Assembly: GCA_963803165.1 (NCBI GenBank)
Contig: CAWDLK010000006.1
Coordinates: 1-64,000 of the forward strand
Source of the DNA: Changshengia sp963803165
GTDB taxonomy: Bacteria; Chloroflexota; Dormibacteria; Aeolococcales; Aeolococcaceae
Direction: 5' to 3'
Length of the DNA: 64,000 nt
This document shows positions 53,023 through 62,129 of this stretch, in pieces. The notes under the pieces are model-generated. The model did not search any database, was not told the origin of the DNA, and worked only from the letters and a program-made list of their open reading frames with translations. Positions within the stretch are counted from its first letter, which is position 1. Each line of letters opens with the position of its first letter. The translations under genes were made by a program, and so were the position numbers.

Positions 53023-54198
53023 ATGGTCGAAGCGGTCATCGTCGCCGCCGCCCGCACCCCCTTCGGTCGATTGGGGGGAGCCCTCAGCGAGATCTCCGCG
53101 GTGGACCTCGGCGCCGCCGTCATCCGCGAGGTGCTGGGGCGTGCCCGGGTGCGGGGCGAGGAGGTCGACCAGCTCATCATGGGGACGGTCATCGCCGCCG
53201 GCCAGGGGCAGGTCCCCTCCCGGCAGGCGGGGCTCCGCGCCGGGCTCCCTCCCCAGGTGCCGTCCTTCACCGTCAACAAGGTGTGTGCCTCCTCCCTCAA
53301 GGCGGTCAACCTCGCTGCCCTGCTGATCCGGAGCGGCGAGGCCGAGGTGGTCGTGGCCGGGGGGATGGAGTCGATGTCGCGCTCCCCCTACCTGCTCGAG
53401 GACCAGCGGTTCGGGAGCCGGATCGGGGACCGGCTGGCGGTCGACGCCATGCTTCGCGACGGGCTCGTCTGCCCGATCGACGGGGTCCACATGGGGGTGC
53501 ACGGGGACCAGGTGGCGGCCGAGCTGGGCGTGGGCCGGGAGGAGCAGGAGGCCTGGGCGCTCCGCTCCCAGCGGCTCTACGCGGAGGCGCTCGCCGCGGG
53601 CAGGTTCGCCCGGGAGATCGTCGCCGTGTCCGGGCCCCGGGGCGAGGTGGTCGCCGACGAGCAGCCCCGGCCGGAGACGAGCGCCGCGGCTCTGGCCGGG
53701 CTCCGCCCCGCCTTCGGCGAGGACGGCACCATCACCGCCGGCACCGCCCCCGGGGTCAACGACGGGGCCGCGGCGCTCCTCATGATGTCCGCGGATCGGG
53801 CTCGGAGGGCGGGCCTCGACCCCCTGGGGTGGTGGGTCAGCGCCGCCAACTCGGCCGCCGAGCACCCGTACCTCGCCTCCGTGCCGGCGCTCGCCGTCCA
53901 GCGGGCCCTGGGCCGGACCCGCGGCGAGGTCGGCGTGGACCGTCTCGAGGTGGTGGAGATCAACGAGGCCTTCGCCGCCGTCGCCGTCACCGCCACCCGG
54001 ATGCTGGAGGTCGACCCCGAGCGGGTCAACGTCAACGGAGGGGCGATCGCGGTCGGTCACCCCATCGGCGCCAGCGGGGCGCGGATCCTGATGACCCTCC
54101 TCTACGAGCTCAACCGGCGCGGAGGCGGCTACGGCGCCGCCGGGATCTGCAGTGGCATGGCCCAGGGAGAGGCGACGGTGGTGCGGGCCGGGGGGTGA
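53023..54198 (+). CDS. acetyl-CoA C-acyltransferase (thiolase)
   Basis: A 391-residue thiolase that cleaves 3-ketoacyl-CoA or condenses acetyl-CoA. The acyl-enzyme cysteine is Cys88 (NKVCASSLKAV). His346 lies in GHPIGASGARI and Cys376 in GICSGMAQG, completing the active site. NEAFAAVAV is the conserved central motif. It is probably the terminal beta-oxidation step with the acyl-CoA dehydrogenase 108 bases downstream. Confidence 0.92.
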   Translation: MVEAVIVAAARTPFGRLGGALSEISAVDLGAAVIREVLGRARVRGEEVDQLIMGTVIAAGQGQVPSRQAGLRAGLPPQVPSFTVNKVCASSLKAVNLAALLIRSGEAEVVVAGGMESMSRSPYLLEDQRFGSRIGDRLAVDAMLRDGLVCPIDGVHMGVHGDQVAAELGVGREEQEAWALRSQRLYAEALAAGRFAREIVAVSGPRGEVVADEQPRPETSAAALAGLRPAFGEDGTITAGTAPGVNDGAAALLMMSADRARRAGLDPLGWWVSAANSAAEHPYLASVPALAVQRALGRTRGEVGVDRLEVVEINEAFAAVAVTATRMLEVDPERVNVNGGAIAVGHPIGASGARILMTLLYELNRRGGGYGAAGICSGMAQGEATVVRAGG

Positions 54199-54294
54199 TC
54201 CGCCCCTCCCGGCCGGCCGTCAGGGTTGGCCGAGGCTCGCTCGCGGCCTGACGTGCCTCGCTCGGATCGCGGTCCCGGCCCGCCCGGGTCGCAC

Positions 54295-54300
54295 CATAGT
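54295..54300 (+). promoter_or_regulatory. -10 element (CATAGT) for the acyl-CoA dehydrogenase gene
   Basis: CATAGT, exactly 6 bases before ATG 54307, leaderless spacing. Confidence 0.45.
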
Positions 54301-54306
54301 CCGGTC

Positions 54307-55494
54307 ATGGACCTGCGGCTGAGCGAGGAGCAGCGGGCGATACGCGATGCGGTCCGGGCTCTCGCGCGTTCACGGATCGCCCCCCGGGCGGGCGAGGTGG
54401 ACGAGACGGCCGCCTTCCCCTGGGATTACGTCGATCTCCTCCGAGCCCACGACATCTACGCGCTCGCCGTCTCCCAAGGGGACGGCGGGCTGGGCGGTGG
54501 CGCCCTCACCCTGGCCCTCGCCGTCGAGGAGCTCGCCCGGGTGGACGCCACCGCGGCCCTCCTGCTCGCGGTGCAGGCGCTCGGTGCCACCCCGATCACC
54601 CTCGCCGGCACCGAGGCGCAGCGACGCCGCCTCCTCCCCGACCTCTCCAGCGGGGCCAGGCTGGCCGCCTACGCGCTCACCGAGCCGGGGGCGGGCAGCG
54701 ACCCCGCGGGGATGGAGACGAGGGCGGTCCGGCGGGGCGACGCCTACCTCCTCACCGGGTCCAAGACGTTCATCAGCAACGGTGCGGTGGCCGACACCGT
54801 CGTGGTCTTCGCCAAGACCGACCCGGCGGCGGGGGGTCGGGGGGTGTCCGCCTTCGTCGTCGAGGACGCGCACCATGCGGCCGGGTACCAGGCGACGAGC
54901 ATTCACGGCAAGCTGGGGATCAGGGGGAGCGACACCGCCGAGCTGCGTCTCGACGAGGTGGCGGTGCCGGAGGCCAACCGGCTCGGCGCCGAGGGCGAGG
55001 GCCTGCGGATCGCCTTCTCGGTGCTGGATCACTCCCGCCCCGCCATCGCCGCCCAGGCGGTGGGCATCGCCCAGGGAGCGCTCGACCACGCGCTCGGCTA
55101 CGCACGCGAGCGACGCCAGTTCGGCAGGGCCATCGCCGACTTCCAGGCGATCCAATTCATGCTCGCCGACATGGAGGCTCAGATCCAGGCCGCCCGGGCG
55201 ATCACCTACCAGGTGGCGCAGATGCTCGACGATGGCAGCGCGGGGGTCACCGAGATGGCGGCGATCGCCAAGCTGATCGCCAGCGACACCGCGATGCGGG
55301 TCACCACCGACGCCGTCCAGGTGCTCGGCGGCTACGGGTACGTGCACGACCATCCCGTCGAGCGGATGATGCGCGACGCCAAGATCACCCAGATCTACGA
55401 GGGCACCAACCAGATCCAGCGTCTGGTGATCGCCCGGCACCTCCTGGGCGGGTCCCGGGGACGCCGGAGCGACGCCGGGGACGGCCCGGGCTGA
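54307..55494 (+). CDS. acyl-CoA dehydrogenase
   Basis: A 395-residue FAD flavoenzyme that oxidises acyl-CoA to trans-2-enoyl-CoA and passes electrons to ETF. The N-terminal helical domain is followed by AYALTEPGAGSDPAGM, the flavin-binding SKTFISNGAVAD and the C-terminal DAVQVLGGYGYVHDHPVERMMRDAKI. The catalytic base is Glu365 in IYEGTNQ, the position used by short- and medium-chain enzymes. Chain-length preference cannot be fixed. ETF genes are not in the window. Confidence 0.92.
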   Translation: MDLRLSEEQRAIRDAVRALARSRIAPRAGEVDETAAFPWDYVDLLRAHDIYALAVSQGDGGLGGGALTLALAVEELARVDATAALLLAVQALGATPITLAGTEAQRRRLLPDLSSGARLAAYALTEPGAGSDPAGMETRAVRRGDAYLLTGSKTFISNGAVADTVVVFAKTDPAAGGRGVSAFVVEDAHHAAGYQATSIHGKLGIRGSDTAELRLDEVAVPEANRLGAEGEGLRIAFSVLDHSRPAIAAQAVGIAQGALDHALGYARERRQFGRAIADFQAIQFMLADMEAQIQAARAITYQVAQMLDDGSAGVTEMAAIAKLIASDTAMRVTTDAVQVLGGYGYVHDHPVERMMRDAKITQIYEGTNQIQRLVIARHLLGGSRGRRSDAGDGPG

Positions 55495-55670
55495 GCCGCC
55501 GGCCCCGCCACCGCATCGCCCCCCGCTCGGCGCGCGCCTGGTCTACCCTTGGAGCCCTGCGCAGCATTCCCGTTCCCGCCCACGTATCAGCAGAGGGAAT
55601 CATCGCCGGCCGCCGTTGGGGCCGACCGGCTGCGCCCCCGCATCGTCAGCCCTGACTGCATCACTTCGAG

Positions 55671-57107
55671 ATGGCATCGAGAACGCGCCGCCGGCGCTCG
55701 CGCTACCGCATCCGCCCCGGGTGGATGACCACCCCGCTCATCGTCGCGGTGGCGGCCGTGGCCGTGCTCACGCTCGGGGGGGTGTTCGCGTATCGAACCC
55801 TCGACGGTCTGGCCCACGTCTTCCACACCAACGTCCCCTCGGTGATCGGCAGTCTGATCAAGGGCAAGGGCGGGTCGAGCATCGAGACCAACCAGATCGC
55901 CAACTTCAAGCGCATCAACATCGCGCTGTACGGCTATGGCGGCCCCGGCCACGACGGTGAGTACCTCACCGACTCGATCATGATCGTCTCCATCCAGCCG
56001 TACCAGACCGGGCCGCCCCAGATCGCCGAGATCTCCATCCCGCGCGACTGGTACGTGCCGATCTACGACCCGGCCGGCCGGAGGGTCGACGAGGGGCGGG
56101 TCAACCAGGCCTACGAGGACGGCATCCTCTTCGGTGAGGGGGGCCTCCCCGCCGGGAAGGCCGACTCCGGGGGCACCATGGCCGACGCCGCCCTCACCCA
56201 CCTGCTGGGGATCCCGATCGACTACTTCGTCGGCCTCGACTTCACCGCCTTCCAGCAGGCGGTCAACGCCGTCGGCGGCGTCGACATCGACGTCCCGGTC
56301 GGCTTCACCGACTATCAGTACCCGGCCTGCGCCGCCGACACCTGCCCCTACGAGACCATCAGCTTCCGGGCCGGCGAGCAGCACATGAACGGCGCCACCG
56401 CGCTCATCTACGCGCGCTCCCGGCACGGCAACAACGGCCAGGGCAGCGACTTCGCGCGCAGCCAGAGGCAGCAGCAGATCATCGACGCGCTCAAGCAGAA
56501 GGTGCTCTCCATCGGCGGCATCGGCAGCCTGCCCAGCCTGCTCGACGCCCTGGGCGGCAACGTCGACACCAACATGACCGTCGACGACGCCGAGGCGATC
56601 TACAGCCTGGTCCAGGGAGTCAACCCGGCGGGGATCCTGCACGTCAGCCTGGACGACACCAACTTCCTCTACGACTGCGGTTATCCGACCGACTGTGGCG
56701 CCGATTACCTCTTTGCCCACGACAGCAGTTACGCGACCGTCGCCCATTACATCCAGAACGTCTTCGTCAGCCCGGCGTCGTTCGCCGGGGACCCGGCGGT
56801 GGGTATCGAGGATGGCAGCGGCACGGGCGACGGCGCCTCCGCTCGGTGGTCCGCCCTGTTCGGGAAGCTGGGCTGGACGGCCCAGGACCTGGGCCGGGTC
56901 CCGACCTCGGCCGGGACCGAGGTCATCAACGCTGGGGGCGCCAAGGACGCAGCGGCTGCCTCGTGGTTCGCGGCATACTTTGGTGTCCCCGTCACCACGG
57001 CGCCCCCGCCCAGCCCGGGAGCGAGCGGCTCCAGCGACGGGGTGCTCGTCGTGCTCGGCCAGGGCGAGGAGAGCGCCTTCAACCACGACCCGGGGTATGG
57101 GAGCTGA
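55671..57107 (+). CDS. LytR-CpsA-Psr (LCP) family protein
   Basis: A 478-residue protein with a short basic N-terminus (SRTRRRRSRYRIR), one membrane helix (residues 20-42) and an extracytoplasmic LCP domain (about 80-300). The domain has conserved Asp/Arg residues in DSIMIVSIQPY, EISIPRDWYVPI, VNAVGGVDIDVP and GATALIYARSRH. A LytR_C-type domain follows (about 385-450) and a Ser/Pro-rich tail. LCP enzymes attach polymers such as teichoic acid or arabinogalactan to peptidoglycan, which implies a Gram-positive-type wall or related polymer. No signal of regulation is seen. Confidence 0.9.
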   Translation: MASRTRRRRSRYRIRPGWMTTPLIVAVAAVAVLTLGGVFAYRTLDGLAHVFHTNVPSVIGSLIKGKGGSSIETNQIANFKRINIALYGYGGPGHDGEYLTDSIMIVSIQPYQTGPPQIAEISIPRDWYVPIYDPAGRRVDEGRVNQAYEDGILFGEGGLPAGKADSGGTMADAALTHLLGIPIDYFVGLDFTAFQQAVNAVGGVDIDVPVGFTDYQYPACAADTCPYETISFRAGEQHMNGATALIYARSRHGNNGQGSDFARSQRQQQIIDALKQKVLSIGGIGSLPSLLDALGGNVDTNMTVDDAEAIYSLVQGVNPAGILHVSLDDTNFLYDCGYPTDCGADYLFAHDSSYATVAHYIQNVFVSPASFAGDPAVGIEDGSGTGDGASARWSALFGKLGWTAQDLGRVPTSAGTEVINAGGAKDAAAASWFAAYFGVPVTTAPPPSPGASGSSDGVLVVLGQGEESAFNHDPGYGS

Positions 57108-57109
57108 CC

Positions 57110-58144
57110 TTGCGCATCGGCATCCTCACCGGGGGCGGTGACGCTCCCGGGCTCAACGCCGCGATCCGCGGGGTGGGCCGGCGTGCCCTCGCCCACGGTG
57201 ATACTGTCATCGGTGTCAAGAACGGGTGGGCCGGCCTGATCGGCGACGGCGACATCATGGAGCTGGACCGGCGCCTGTTCTCGGGGATCCTCCAGCTCGG
57301 TGGCACCGTGCTGGGCAGCTCCCGGACCAACCCGATGAAGCGTGAGGGCGGCCGCGAGGAGGTCCTCCGCAACCTGGGGCGAGCCGAGCTGGACGCGCTG
57401 GTCGCGATCGGCGGCGATGACACCCTCTCGGTGGCGGCCTGGCTGGCGGAGCACGGCGGTCCGGTGGTCGGCGTCCCCAAGACCATGGACAACGACCTCT
57501 CGGTGACCGACTACTGCATCGGCTTCGACACCGCGGTGGGCCGGGTCGCCGAGGCCCTCGATCGCCTCCACACCACCGCGGCATCCCACCACCGGGTGAT
57601 GGTCGTCGAGGTGATGGGCCGGGACACCGGCTGGGTGGCCCTGATGGGCGGCCTCGCCGGGGGCGCCGACCTGATCCTGATCCCCGAGATCAAGATGACC
57701 CTCGACGACGTGATCGAGCGGCTTCAGAAGCGCCTCAAGAGCGGCAGCGACTTCAGCATCGTGGTGGTCTCCGAGGGCGTGGAGATGGAGGGGGTCACCG
57801 GCACGGACGCCGCGGGAGGCAAGGTCGACGCCTTTGGCCACGCCCAGCTCAGCAAGCGCGGGATCGGCGAGACCCTGGCCGAGAGGATCGAGGAGCGGCT
57901 CGGCCACGAGACCCGGACCACCGTGCTCGGCCACACCCAGCGGGGCGGCACCCCCTCGGCCTACGACCGGATCTGGGCCACCCGGGTGGGCGTCGTCGCC
58001 TACGACCTGGTGCTGGCCAAGCGCTGGGGGATGATGCCCGTGGTGCGCAACGGGACCGTCGAGACGGCCCCGATCGCGGATGTCGTGCGCGAGCAGCGCC
58101 GGGTGCCGGCTGAGCTGTACCACCTCGCCGAGGTCTTCTACTGA
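57110..58144 (+). CDS. phosphofructokinase, likely pyrophosphate-dependent
   Basis: A 344-residue 6-phosphofructokinase. The N-terminal loop is GILTGGGDAPGLNA. The active-site motifs are GGDDT (101-105) and PKTMDNDL (123-130). Asp104 and Lys124 replace the two glycines of ATP-dependent E. coli PfkA and are the residues known to confer pyrophosphate use. EVMGRDTGW and GHTQRGGTPSAYDR are conserved. The enzyme would be reversible. TTG 57110 is the start: GGGAG lies 6 bases upstream, just inside the end of the LCP gene. Confidence 0.88.
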   Translation: MRIGILTGGGDAPGLNAAIRGVGRRALAHGDTVIGVKNGWAGLIGDGDIMELDRRLFSGILQLGGTVLGSSRTNPMKREGGREEVLRNLGRAELDALVAIGGDDTLSVAAWLAEHGGPVVGVPKTMDNDLSVTDYCIGFDTAVGRVAEALDRLHTTAASHHRVMVVEVMGRDTGWVALMGGLAGGADLILIPEIKMTLDDVIERLQKRLKSGSDFSIVVVSEGVEMEGVTGTDAAGGKVDAFGHAQLSKRGIGETLAERIEERLGHETRTTVLGHTQRGGTPSAYDRIWATRVGVVAYDLVLAKRWGMMPVVRNGTVETAPIADVVREQRRVPAELYHLAEVFY

Positions 58145-58273
58145 GGCAGGACGCCTCAGCACCGTCGAGTAGTCGTGACCGGGTGACGGGCGGGAGCCGC
58201 GGGGCTCCCCTCCCCACCGCCCTGTCCGAAATCCGCGAGCGGCCGTCGGGGAGCACCCGCCACCATGTGAGGG

Positions 58274-59732
58274 GTGGAGGACTTCGACAGCGGCTACCGG
58301 GCGGTGGCGAGCCGGGATCGCCGGTTCGAGGGGAGATTTCTGGTCGCGGTCACGACCACCGGCGTGTACTGCCGGGTGGGGTGCCCGTCTCGGACCCCGA
58401 GCCCCGACCACGTCCGCCTCTTCCCCTCGCCGGCCGCCGCCGAGGCCGCCGGGTTCCGTGCCTGCAGGCGCTGCCGTCCCGACCGCGCCGATGCGCCCGA
58501 GGCGGCGCTGGTGGCGCGGGCTCTGCGCCTCATCGCCGACGGGGTCGGCGACGAGGCGGGGGTCGGCGACCTGGCGCGGCGCCTGGGTGTGAGCCCCCGG
58601 ACCCTCGACCGCCGCTTCACCGCCGCGGTCGGGGCCACGCCGCTCCAGCTGGTCAGGAGCCGGCGGGTGCAGACGGCTCGGACCCTCATCGCCCGCAGCT
58701 CGATGCCGATCGTCGACGTCGCCTTCGCGGCCGGCTTCGGCTCGCTCCGGCAGTTCAACGAGACCATGCGCGAGGAGCTGGGCGTCCCTCCCGGCGCGCT
58801 GCGCCGCGCGTCCGCCCCCGCCGCCGACGGCCGCGACGGGCCGGACGGCTGGCTCACGCTCCGGCTTCCGCGCCGGGACCCCTTCGCGTGCGGGCCCCTC
58901 CTCGCCTTCCTGGCGGCGCGGGCCATCCCCGGTGTCGAGTCCGGGAGCGCCGCCGAGTACTCCCGCTCGCTGCGCACCCGCGGCGGCACCGCCGTGGTGC
59001 GCCTCAGCCCCGGCGCGGGTCACGTGCTGCTCCGCGTCCGGCTCGACGACCTCGCCGATCTCGAGGACGTGGTGCTGCGCTGCCGCCGCCTCCTCGACCT
59101 CGACTCGGACCCCGGGGCGGTGGCGGCCGACCTCGGCCGGGATGCGCTGCTCGCCCCGCTGGTCGCCGCCCGGCCCGGCCTGCGCGTGCCGGGCAGCGCG
59201 GAGCCGTTCGAGACCGCGGTCCGCGCCGTGCTCGGGCAGCAGGTCTCGGTTCCCGCCGCCCGCACCCTGGCCGGTCGTCTGGTGGCGCGCCACGGCGATC
59301 CCCTGGTCTCGTCCGTCGGGGAGCTGACGCACCTCTTCCCGGCGCCCGAACGCCTCGCCGGCGCCGACCTCGACGGCCTGGGCATCACCGGTCGCCGCAT
59401 CGAGTTCGATCCGGGCACTGAGCCGCGCCGTGGCCGCCGGCGCCGTCGACCTCACCGGCGGCGCCGCGGCGGCCTTCGAAGCGACCCTGGGAGAGCTGAC
59501 CGGCTTCGGCCCCTGGACCCGCGCCTACGTCGCCATGCGGGCCCGCGGCGACCCCGACGCGATCCCGCTCTCCGACCTCGGGCTGCGGCGGGCCATGGAG
59601 CGGCTCGGCGAGCCCGGCGACCCGCCCAGCATCGCCCGGCGCGCCGAGGGGTGGCGGCCCTGGCGCGCCTACGCCGCGCTCCACCTCTGGGAGAGCCTCT
59701 CCAGCCCGGCCGCCGCCGCCGTCGCGACCTGA
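58274..59732 (+). CDS. AdaA-AlkA fusion (regulator and 3-methyladenine glycosylase), interrupted by a frameshift
   Basis: A DNA alkylation-repair fusion of about 485 residues once repaired. The Ada N-domain holds zinc/methyl-acceptor cysteines 33, 37, 64 and 67 (VYCRVGCPSR, ACRRCRPD). An AraC helix-turn-helix follows (about 95-180, GVSPRTLDRRFTAAVG). Next come an AlkA N-terminal domain and HhH-GPD domain (AVLGQQVSV, GFGPWTRAYVAMR) with catalytic Asp in PLSDLGLRRA. The frame changes in GAGTTCG at 59402-59408; removing one T gives RRIESIRALSRAV and restores the end at 59732. The adjacent ogt supports an adaptive-response operon. Start GTG 58274. Confidence 0.88.
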
Positions 59733-59754
59733 CCAGCCATCGAGGGAGACGCCC

Positions 59755-60273
59755 ATGCGATACGACGCCGTGACCCTGCCGACCCCGTTCGGAGCCTTCA
59801 CCGCCATCGCCGACCAGGGGGTCGTGGTGAAGAGCGGCTTCACCGCCGCCGTCGATAGGCTGCGCGAGGGCCTGCCCGAGCCGGCGGCGGAGATCCGTCC
59901 GCGCGCCGATCTCGGCGACATCTCCCGGGCGCTGGAGGCCTACTTCTCCGGCGCCGACGTCACCGCCCTCGACCGCCTGCCGGTCCGGACCGGGGGAAGC
60001 CCGGCCATGGAGCGGCTCTGGGTCGAGCTGCGCCGGATCCCCGCCGGGGAGGTGTGGAGCTACGCCGAGCTGGGGGGAGACCGGCGCCACGCGCGGGCGG
60101 CCGGCACGGCCTGCGCTCGCAACCCCGTCCCGCTGATCGTGCCCTGCCACCGGGTGGTGTGCTCCGACGGCTCGCTGGGCGGGTTCGGCTGGGGGGTCGA
60201 CCTCAAGCGCTGGCTCCTCGATCACGAGACCGCCGCGATGGCGCGGCGGCCGGCGCTCAGCGCGGCCGGCTGA
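59755..60273 (+). CDS. ogt: methylated-DNA--protein-cysteine methyltransferase
   Basis: A 172-residue suicide repair enzyme that takes the methyl group from O6-methylguanine. The acceptor is Cys131 in VPCHRVV, with WSYAELGGDRRHARAAGTA as the DNA-binding helix region and NPVPLI before the active site. GGGAG precedes the ATG by 7 bases. It is 22 bases downstream of AdaA-AlkA and is likely induced with it. Confidence 0.92.
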   Translation: MRYDAVTLPTPFGAFTAIADQGVVVKSGFTAAVDRLREGLPEPAAEIRPRADLGDISRALEAYFSGADVTALDRLPVRTGGSPAMERLWVELRRIPAGEVWSYAELGGDRRHARAAGTACARNPVPLIVPCHRVVCSDGSLGGFGWGVDLKRWLLDHETAAMARRPALSAAG

Positions 60274-60279
60274 CCCGGC

Positions 60280-61041
60280 TCACCACACCCCGGGGATCAG
60301 CCGGGCCCGACCGGCGGCCCACCCGCTCCACGCGGGGAACACCCGGCGGAGCAGCCCCTCCTCATACCGGATCCTGGTCACCTGCAGAGCGCAGAAGACG
60401 GCGACCACGATCAGCGGGATCAGGTGGCTCTCGGAGACCACCATCGCCCACGCCGAGACGATCTCGCAGAGGTAGAGGGGGTGGCGCACCAGCCGGTACG
60501 GCCCGGTGGTGACCAGGCGCCGCGCCGCCGGGAAGATGCCGAAGGAGAGCCGCAGCGTGAGCAGGCCCCAGACGGCCCCGGCGGTGGCCGCGACCAGCAC
60601 CAGTGAGCAGGCCGCGCCCACCCAGGTCGGGATCGAGAGGAGGGCCGGGCCCTCGGGGAGGAAGGTGCCGCAGAGGAGCAGGATGGCGGTCCCCGCGAAG
60701 GCCACCAGGCGAGGCAGGAGGCGGGGGTCGGCCGCCCGCGGCCTGGGCCGGATCACGAAGAGGACCACCGGGATGAGGCAGAAGGCGGCGAAGAGGCCCT
60801 CGCGCACCGGCCCGCCGATCACCGTCAGCCAGGTGACCGGGGAGAGGCTCTGGGCGAGCCAGATGGTGTGGAGGACCACCCCGTACCCGAGCAGAGCGTA
60901 GAGGAGCCCGGGCACGATCCGGCCCGTGAGCAGGTAGCGGAGGTCGGCGACCCTCTCCTGCGATCCTGTGGTGAGGTCGCCGGCGGGGCGGACCGGGGAC
61001 CGCGCGGCGGGGCGTGCCGGAATGGCGTCGAGCGCTCTCAC
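60280..61041 (-). CDS. isoprenylcysteine/phospholipid methyltransferase-like membrane protein
   Basis: A 253-residue protein with five or six membrane helices. The C-terminal motif RRLVTTGPYRLVRHPLYLCE, followed by a helix and a final RYEEGLLRRVFPAW, is the SAM-binding signature of the ICMT/PEMT superfamily. The substrate in bacteria is usually unknown. GTG 61041 is chosen because GATACT lies exactly 6 bases upstream; an ORF extension to 61131 lacks start signals. The gene converges on ogt. Confidence 0.83.
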   Translation of the reverse strand: MRALDAIPARPAARSPVRPAGDLTTGSQERVADLRYLLTGRIVPGLLYALLGYGVVLHTIWLAQSLSPVTWLTVIGGPVREGLFAAFCLIPVVLFVIRPRPRAADPRLLPRLVAFAGTAILLLCGTFLPEGPALLSIPTWVGAACSLVLVAATAGAVWGLLTLRLSFGIFPAARRLVTTGPYRLVRHPLYLCEIVSAWAMVVSESHLIPLIVVAVFCALQVTRIRYEEGLLRRVFPAWSGWAAGRARLIPGVW

Positions 61042-61163
61042 CCCGGCAGTATCCGGCACCCGCCTGGGCCCGCCGGCTCCGAGCAACCAACCCGTGACCC
61101 CGACGTCGGCCGGCGTTGCAGGGGCGGGCACCCTCGCCTCCCGGGGCCCGATCGGACCCCGGA

Positions 61164-61169
61164 TACACT
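61164..61169 (+). promoter_or_regulatory. -10 element (TACACT) for meaB
   Basis: TACACT, exactly 6 bases before ATG 61176. Divergent from the GATACT element of the methyltransferase gene. Confidence 0.5.
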
Positions 61170-61175
61170 GCGGCG

Positions 61176-62108
61176 ATGACGCATCCCCTGGCCCGGCCGC
61201 TGCTCGCCGGCGACGTCCGCGCCCTGGCTCAGGCCATCCGGATGGCCGAGGACCGCGATCCAGACGTGGTCGCGCTGCTGGCCGAGGTGCGGGGCCGCCG
61301 CGGCTCTCCCCGGGTCATCGGGCTGACCGGGCCGCCCGGGAGCGGCAAGTCGACGCTCTGCGATCAGCTGATCGAGCGCTGGCGGGCGCGCGGAGAGGGG
61401 GTGGGGGTGCTCGCCGTCGACCCCTCCAGCCCGTTCGGGGGCGGTGCCGTGCTCGGTGACCGCGTCCGGATGCAGCGGCACGCGGGGGATCCCGGGGTGT
61501 ACATCCGCTCGATGGCGACCCGCGGCCGGCGCGGCGGGCTGGCGGCGGCGTCCGGCGACGCGATCCGGCTCCTCGCCGCCGCCGGGCGGGGGACCTGCCT
61601 GCTCGAGACGGTGGGCGTGGGCCAGGCCGAGCTCGACGTCATGCACAGCGCCGACACCACCGTGGTGGTGCTGACCCCGGCGGCCGGCGATGCCGTCCAG
61701 CTCCTCAAGGCGGGGATCCTCGAGATCGGCGACGTGCTGGTGGTCAACAAGGCGGACCTCTCCGGTGCTGCCCGCCTGGCCCGCGAGCTGCGCGGGCTCC
61801 CGCGCCGGGTCGGGCACGGGAGCGGGCCGGCGCCGGCCGTGCTCCAGACGGTCGCCACCACCGGTGAGGGGGTCGACGACCTGGTCGCCGCCATCGACCG
61901 CCACCAGGAGGTGATCGCCGGCTCCGGTGAGCTGCGCCGCCGCCGCCTGGAGCGCCTGCGCGTCGAGGTCGAGGCCCTGGTCGCCGAGGCTGCGGCCGAT
62001 CAGGCACGCCGTGCGCTCGCCGAGGGGATGCCGCCGCTGGACGCGGACGCGGACATCGCGGGGATCGACCCCCGGGCACTCGCCGACCTGGTCCTCCGGG
62101 ATCGCTGA
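61176..62108 (+). CDS. meaB: MeaB/ArgK-family G-protein chaperone of methylmalonyl-CoA mutase
   Basis: A 310-residue GTPase that loads and protects adenosylcobalamin in methylmalonyl-CoA mutase. The P-loop is GPPGSGKST (52-60). The family loop VDPSSPFGGGAVLGDRVRM is complete, ETVGVGQAE is switch II, and NKAD is the guanine motif. A C-terminal dimerisation helix follows. It is 18 kb from the mutase gene but functionally tied to it. Confidence 0.92.
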   Translation: MTHPLARPLLAGDVRALAQAIRMAEDRDPDVVALLAEVRGRRGSPRVIGLTGPPGSGKSTLCDQLIERWRARGEGVGVLAVDPSSPFGGGAVLGDRVRMQRHAGDPGVYIRSMATRGRRGGLAAASGDAIRLLAAAGRGTCLLETVGVGQAELDVMHSADTTVVVLTPAAGDAVQLLKAGILEIGDVLVVNKADLSGAARLARELRGLPRRVGHGSGPAPAVLQTVATTGEGVDDLVAAIDRHQEVIAGSGELRRRRLERLRVEVEALVAEAAADQARRALAEGMPPLDADADIAGIDPRALADLVLRDR

Positions 62109-62129
62109 GCGCCCGGCTTCCTCCCCCGG

